Of a DNA stretch of 8,846 nt, positions 6,395 through 8,846 are shown piece after piece. Both the position numbers and the translations under genes were made by a program. The notes beneath the pieces are model-generated. The model did no database searches. It saw nothing but the letters and a program-made list of their open reading frames with translations, and was not told the origin of the DNA. This DNA is from Geminicoccaceae bacterium (lineage in GTDB: Bacteria > Pseudomonadota > Alphaproteobacteria > Geminicoccales > Geminicoccaceae), in assembly GCA_020638495.1 (NCBI GenBank), contig JACKIN010000026.1, positions 1-8,846 on the forward strand, read 5' to 3'. Position 1 is the stretch's first letter, and each line of letters starts with the position of its first letter.

Positions 6395-8278
6395 TCAGAG
6401 GTGTGACGTCAGGTAGGCCAGGATCTGGTCGGCGGCAGCCTCGGCGGAGAGCTCGCCGGTGGCGACGGTGACCTCGGCCTGCTCGGGCGGCTCGTAGGGC
6501 GAATCGATGCCGGTGAAGTGCTTGATCTGGCCGGCCCGCGCCTTCTTGTAGAGGCCCTTGGTGTCGCGCGTCTCGGCGATGGCGAGCGGTGTGTCGACGA
6601 AGACCTCGATGAACTCGCCCTCGCCGAGGAGGTCGCGCACCATGCGGCGCTCGTCCCGGAAGGGCGAGATGAAGGAAGCCAGGACGATGAGCCCGGCATC
6701 GACCATCAGCTTGGCCACCTCGCCGACGCGGCGGATGTTCTCGACCCGGTCGGCGTCGGTGAAGCCCAGATCCTTGTTCAGCCCGTGGCGGACGTTGTCG
6801 CCGTCGAGCAGGTAGGTGTGCGCACCCTGCGCCACGAGCTTGCGCTCGAGGATGTTGGCGATGGTCGACTTGCCGGCGCCGGAGAGGCCGGTGAACCAGA
6901 CGAGGCAGGGCTTCTGCCCCTTCTGCGCGGCGCGGCGCGCCTTGTCGATGTCGAGATGCTGGTGGTGAATGTTGCTGGCCCGGCGCAGGCCGAACTCGAC
7001 CATGCCGGCGCCCACCGTCTGGTTGGTGGTCCGGTCGATCAGGATGAAGCCGCCGAGATCGCGGTTCTCTGTGTAGGCGGTGAAGACGATCGGCTGGGTG
7101 GTATGCAGGTTGCAGAAGGCGATCTCGTTGAGCTCGAGCGTGCGGCCCGGGCGCTCCTCCTGCGTGTTGACGTCGATCTTGTGGCGGATCGAGGTGATCG
7201 TCGCCGGAACGAGCTCGGCGCCGAGCTTCAGGAGATAGCGCCGGCCCGGCAGCAGGGGCTCCTCGTGCATCCAGAAGAGGTGGGCGGCGAACTGGTCGGC
7301 CACCTCGGGGCGTGCCCGGGGCTCGACCAGCACGTCACCCCGGGCGATGTCGATCTCCTCGTCGAGCACCAGCGTCACCGCCTGGCCCGTCGAGGCCTCG
7401 GCCCGGTCGCCGTCGGCGGTGACGATGCGGCTGACCCGCGTCGCCCGCCCGGACTTCGCCACGACGACGGGATCACCCGCGGCGATCCGGCCGCTGACGA
7501 TGGTCCCGGCGAAGCCGCGGAAATCCTGGTGCGGCCGGTTGACCCATTGCACCGGCAGGGCGAAGGCGGAGCGTCCGGCTTCGGCCGTGACGTCGGCCGC
7601 CTCGAGGTGCTCGAGCAGCATCGGCCCGCGATACCAGGGCATGCGGTTGCTCGGCATGGTGACGTTGTCGCCGAAGCGCGCGGAGAGCGGGATCGGCAGG
7701 ACGTCCCGGAAGGCGAGCTGGCTGGTGGCCGCTCGATAGTCGGCGACGATCTCGGCGAAGCGCCCCTCGGCGAAGCCGACGAGGTCCATCTTGTTCACGG
7801 CCAGGACGACGTGCTTGATGCCGAGCAGGTGCACCAGATAGCTGTGGCGCAGCGTCTGGGTCAGGACACCCTTTCGGGCATCGATCAGGATGATCGCGAG
7901 GTCGCAGGTCGAGGCACCCGTCGCCATGTTGCGCGAGTACTGCTCGTGGCCCGGCGTGTCGGCGACGATGAACGAGCGCCGTGCCGTCGAGAAGAACCGG
8001 TAGGCGACATCGATGGTGATGCCCTGCTGGCGCTCGGCCTCGAGCCCGTCGACGAGCAGCGCCAGGTCGATGTCCTCGCCGACCGTGCCGTGCTTCTTCG
8101 AATCGTCGGCGAGCGACCGGAGCTGATCCTCCATGATCAGCTTCGAATCGTAGAGCAGCCGGCCGATCAGGGTCGACTTGCCGTCGTCCACCGACCCGCA
8201 GGTCAAAAAGCGCAGCAAGCCCTTGGCCGCTTCCTCGGCCCGGGTGGCGATGGCGACCGCTTCGGCCTGTCTCGTCAT
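6395..8278 (-). CDS. cysNC: Bifunctional sulfate adenylyltransferase subunit 1 / adenylylsulfate kinase (CysN-CysC fusion, NodQ type)
   Basis: This protein completes sulfate activation. Its CysN half is the GTPase subunit that drives ATP sulfurylase (with CysD) to make APS, and its CysC half phosphorylates APS to PAPS. It acts in the cytoplasm. The 627 residues split at about 445. CysN shows the P-loop GSVDDGKS (28-35), the switch region RQQGITID (83-90), DTPGH (107-111) and NKMD (162-165), followed by beta-barrel domains. CysC shows the P-loop GLSGAGKS (464-471), DGDNVRHGL (492-500) and FISPFRDERR (536-545), including Ser538 at the position of the phospho-serine known in this family. It then shows DTKGLYKKARAG (572-583) and DSPYEPP (592-598). 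All key residues are present and the length matches rhizobial NodQ-like fusions. The start overlaps the cysD stop as TGATG, with GAGGG nine bases before it (complement of 8288-8292), so translation is coupled to cysD. Confidence 0.96.
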   Translation of the reverse strand: MTRQAEAVAIATRAEEAAKGLLRFLTCGSVDDGKSTLIGRLLYDSKLIMEDQLRSLADDSKKHGTVGEDIDLALLVDGLEAERQQGITIDVAYRFFSTARRSFIVADTPGHEQYSRNMATGASTCDLAIILIDARKGVLTQTLRHSYLVHLLGIKHVVLAVNKMDLVGFAEGRFAEIVADYRAATSQLAFRDVLPIPLSARFGDNVTMPSNRMPWYRGPMLLEHLEAADVTAEAGRSAFALPVQWVNRPHQDFRGFAGTIVSGRIAAGDPVVVAKSGRATRVSRIVTADGDRAEASTGQAVTLVLDEEIDIARGDVLVEPRARPEVADQFAAHLFWMHEEPLLPGRRYLLKLGAELVPATITSIRHKIDVNTQEERPGRTLELNEIAFCNLHTTQPIVFTAYTENRDLGGFILIDRTTNQTVGAGMVEFGLRRASNIHHQHLDIDKARRAAQKGQKPCLVWFTGLSGAGKSTIANILERKLVAQGAHTYLLDGDNVRHGLNKDLGFTDADRVENIRRVGEVAKLMVDAGLIVLASFISPFRDERRMVRDLLGEGEFIEVFVDTPLAIAETRDTKGLYKKARAGQIKHFTGIDSPYEPPEQAEVTVATGELSAEAAADQILAYLTSHL

Positions 8279-8846
8279 CAGAAATAGCCCTCGCGCTTCT
8301 TCTTCTCCATGGACGCCGCCTCGTCGCTGTCGACCAGCCGGCCCTGGCGCTCCGAGGTCCGGGCGGAGAGCATCTCGGCGATCACCTGCTCGACCGTGTC
8401 GGCGTCGGATTCGATCGCCCCGCTGAGCGGCCAGTCGCCGAGCGTGCGAAAGCGCACGAGGCGCTCGGACGCCGTCTCGCCGGGCTGGAACTGCATGCGC
8501 TCGTCGTCGACCATGATCAGCGTGCCGCCGCGATCGACCATGGGCCGGCGCTTCGCGAAGTAGAGCGGCACGACCGGGATCTGCTCGAGGCGGATATACT
8601 CCCAGATGTCGAACTCGGTCCAGTTCGAGAGGGGGAAGACGCGGATCGTCTCGCCCCTGGCGACACGGGTATTGTAGAGGTGCCAAAGCTCGGGGCGCTG
8701 GTTGCGCGGGTCCCAGCCGTGGCCGGCCGAGCGCACCGAGAACACCCGCTCCTTGGCCCGGCTCTTCTCCTCGTCGCGCCGCCCGCCGCCGAAGGCCGCA
8801 TCGAAGCCATGCCGGTCCATGCCGGCCTTAAGCGCATCGATCAGCA
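8278..8846 (-). CDS. cysD: Sulfate adenylyltransferase subunit 2 (ATP sulfurylase small subunit), 5' end beyond window
   Basis: CysD is the catalytic, PP-loop-family subunit that forms APS from ATP and sulfate, powered by the CysN GTPase. Only the C-terminal 188 residues are visible, because the frame stays open to the window edge. Compared with the roughly 300-residue E. coli protein, about 110-115 N-terminal residues are missing, including the SGGKDS-type ATP-binding loop. Visible family hallmarks in order are GFDAAFGGGRRDEEKSRAKER, NQRPELW, IRVFPLSNWTE, the FRTLGDWPLSGAIES segment, TSERQGR and the C-terminal KKREGYF. The ATG at 8820 is internal: the preceding codons (LIDALKAG) continue the family alignment. 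It is the upstream gene of the cysD-cysNC operon, and its stop codon overlaps the cysNC start by one base. Confidence 0.96.
   Translation of the reverse strand, partial: LIDALKAGMDRHGFDAAFGGGRRDEEKSRAKERVFSVRSAGHGWDPRNQRPELWHLYNTRVARGETIRVFPLSNWTEFDIWEYIRLEQIPVVPLYFAKRRPMVDRGGTLIMVDDERMQFQPGETASERLVRFRTLGDWPLSGAIESDADTVEQVIAEMLSARTSERQGRLVDSDEAASMEKKKREGYF

Noticed and set aside
6110..6471. Three overlapping plus-strand open frames in the convergent gap.
   Set aside because: They have arginine/glycine/proline-rich compositions typical of GC-rich noncoding DNA and no good ribosome-binding sites. Two of them run into the cysNC 3' end, and the region is better explained by hairpins.
6518..8287. 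Long open frame (589 codons) antisense to cysNC.
   Set aside because: It is the same codon-bias effect. It lies wholly inside an unmistakable cysNC gene and has no recognisable domain.
6395..8686. Possible CysD-CysN-CysC triple fusion, since the cysNC frame stays open upstream to 8686.
   Set aside because: CysD is encoded in a different frame and ends with its proper GYF terminus at a TGA that overlaps the cysNC ATG. The upstream extension is an out-of-frame reading of cysD.

Overview
The window is GC-rich throughout (roughly two thirds G+C by eye). Its codons strongly favour G or C in third position, which is why long open frames appear antisense to the real genes. Gene content and protein style suggest a high-GC alphaproteobacterium, perhaps Rhodospirillales-like, but nothing here fixes a taxon. 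No tRNA, rRNA, CRISPR array, insertion sequence or prophage gene was seen. Six protein genes fill almost all of it.

Left part (14-3599, plus strand): three genes of an oligopeptide/dipeptide-type ABC importer in one tight operon. They are a periplasmic substrate-binding protein with a signal peptide, a DppB-type permease and a DppC-type permease. The two ATPase subunits the importer needs are not in the window. They must lie upstream of base 1 or elsewhere.

Middle (3600-6101, plus strand): a conspicuous AT-rich island of about 110 bp (3608-3715) carries a plausible sigma-70 promoter and imperfect direct repeats. It precedes a gene for a fused Wzz/Wzc-type chain-length determinant and BY-type tyrosine autokinase, with Walker A, A' and B motifs and a tyrosine-rich tail. 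This gene appears to be transcribed alone, because the next gene is convergent.

Convergent gap (6102-6394): there is no credible gene. The gap is full of GC-rich inverted repeats, including one long bulged hairpin that competes with an overlapping one, and it probably ends transcription from both sides.

Right part (6395-8846, minus strand): the sulfate-activation operon cysD-cysNC. ATP sulfurylase small subunit CysD is cut off by the right edge. Its stop overlaps the start of a CysN-CysC fusion (ATP sulfurylase GTPase subunit plus APS kinase). Together these proteins make PAPS.

How the genes may work together: the importer looks independent. The autokinase and the PAPS genes are adjacent but not co-transcribed. 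A link through sulfated exopolysaccharide is possible but is inference only. I found no clearly new system. The best leads are the AT-rich control region, the structured convergent gap and the possible polysaccharide-sulfation context.
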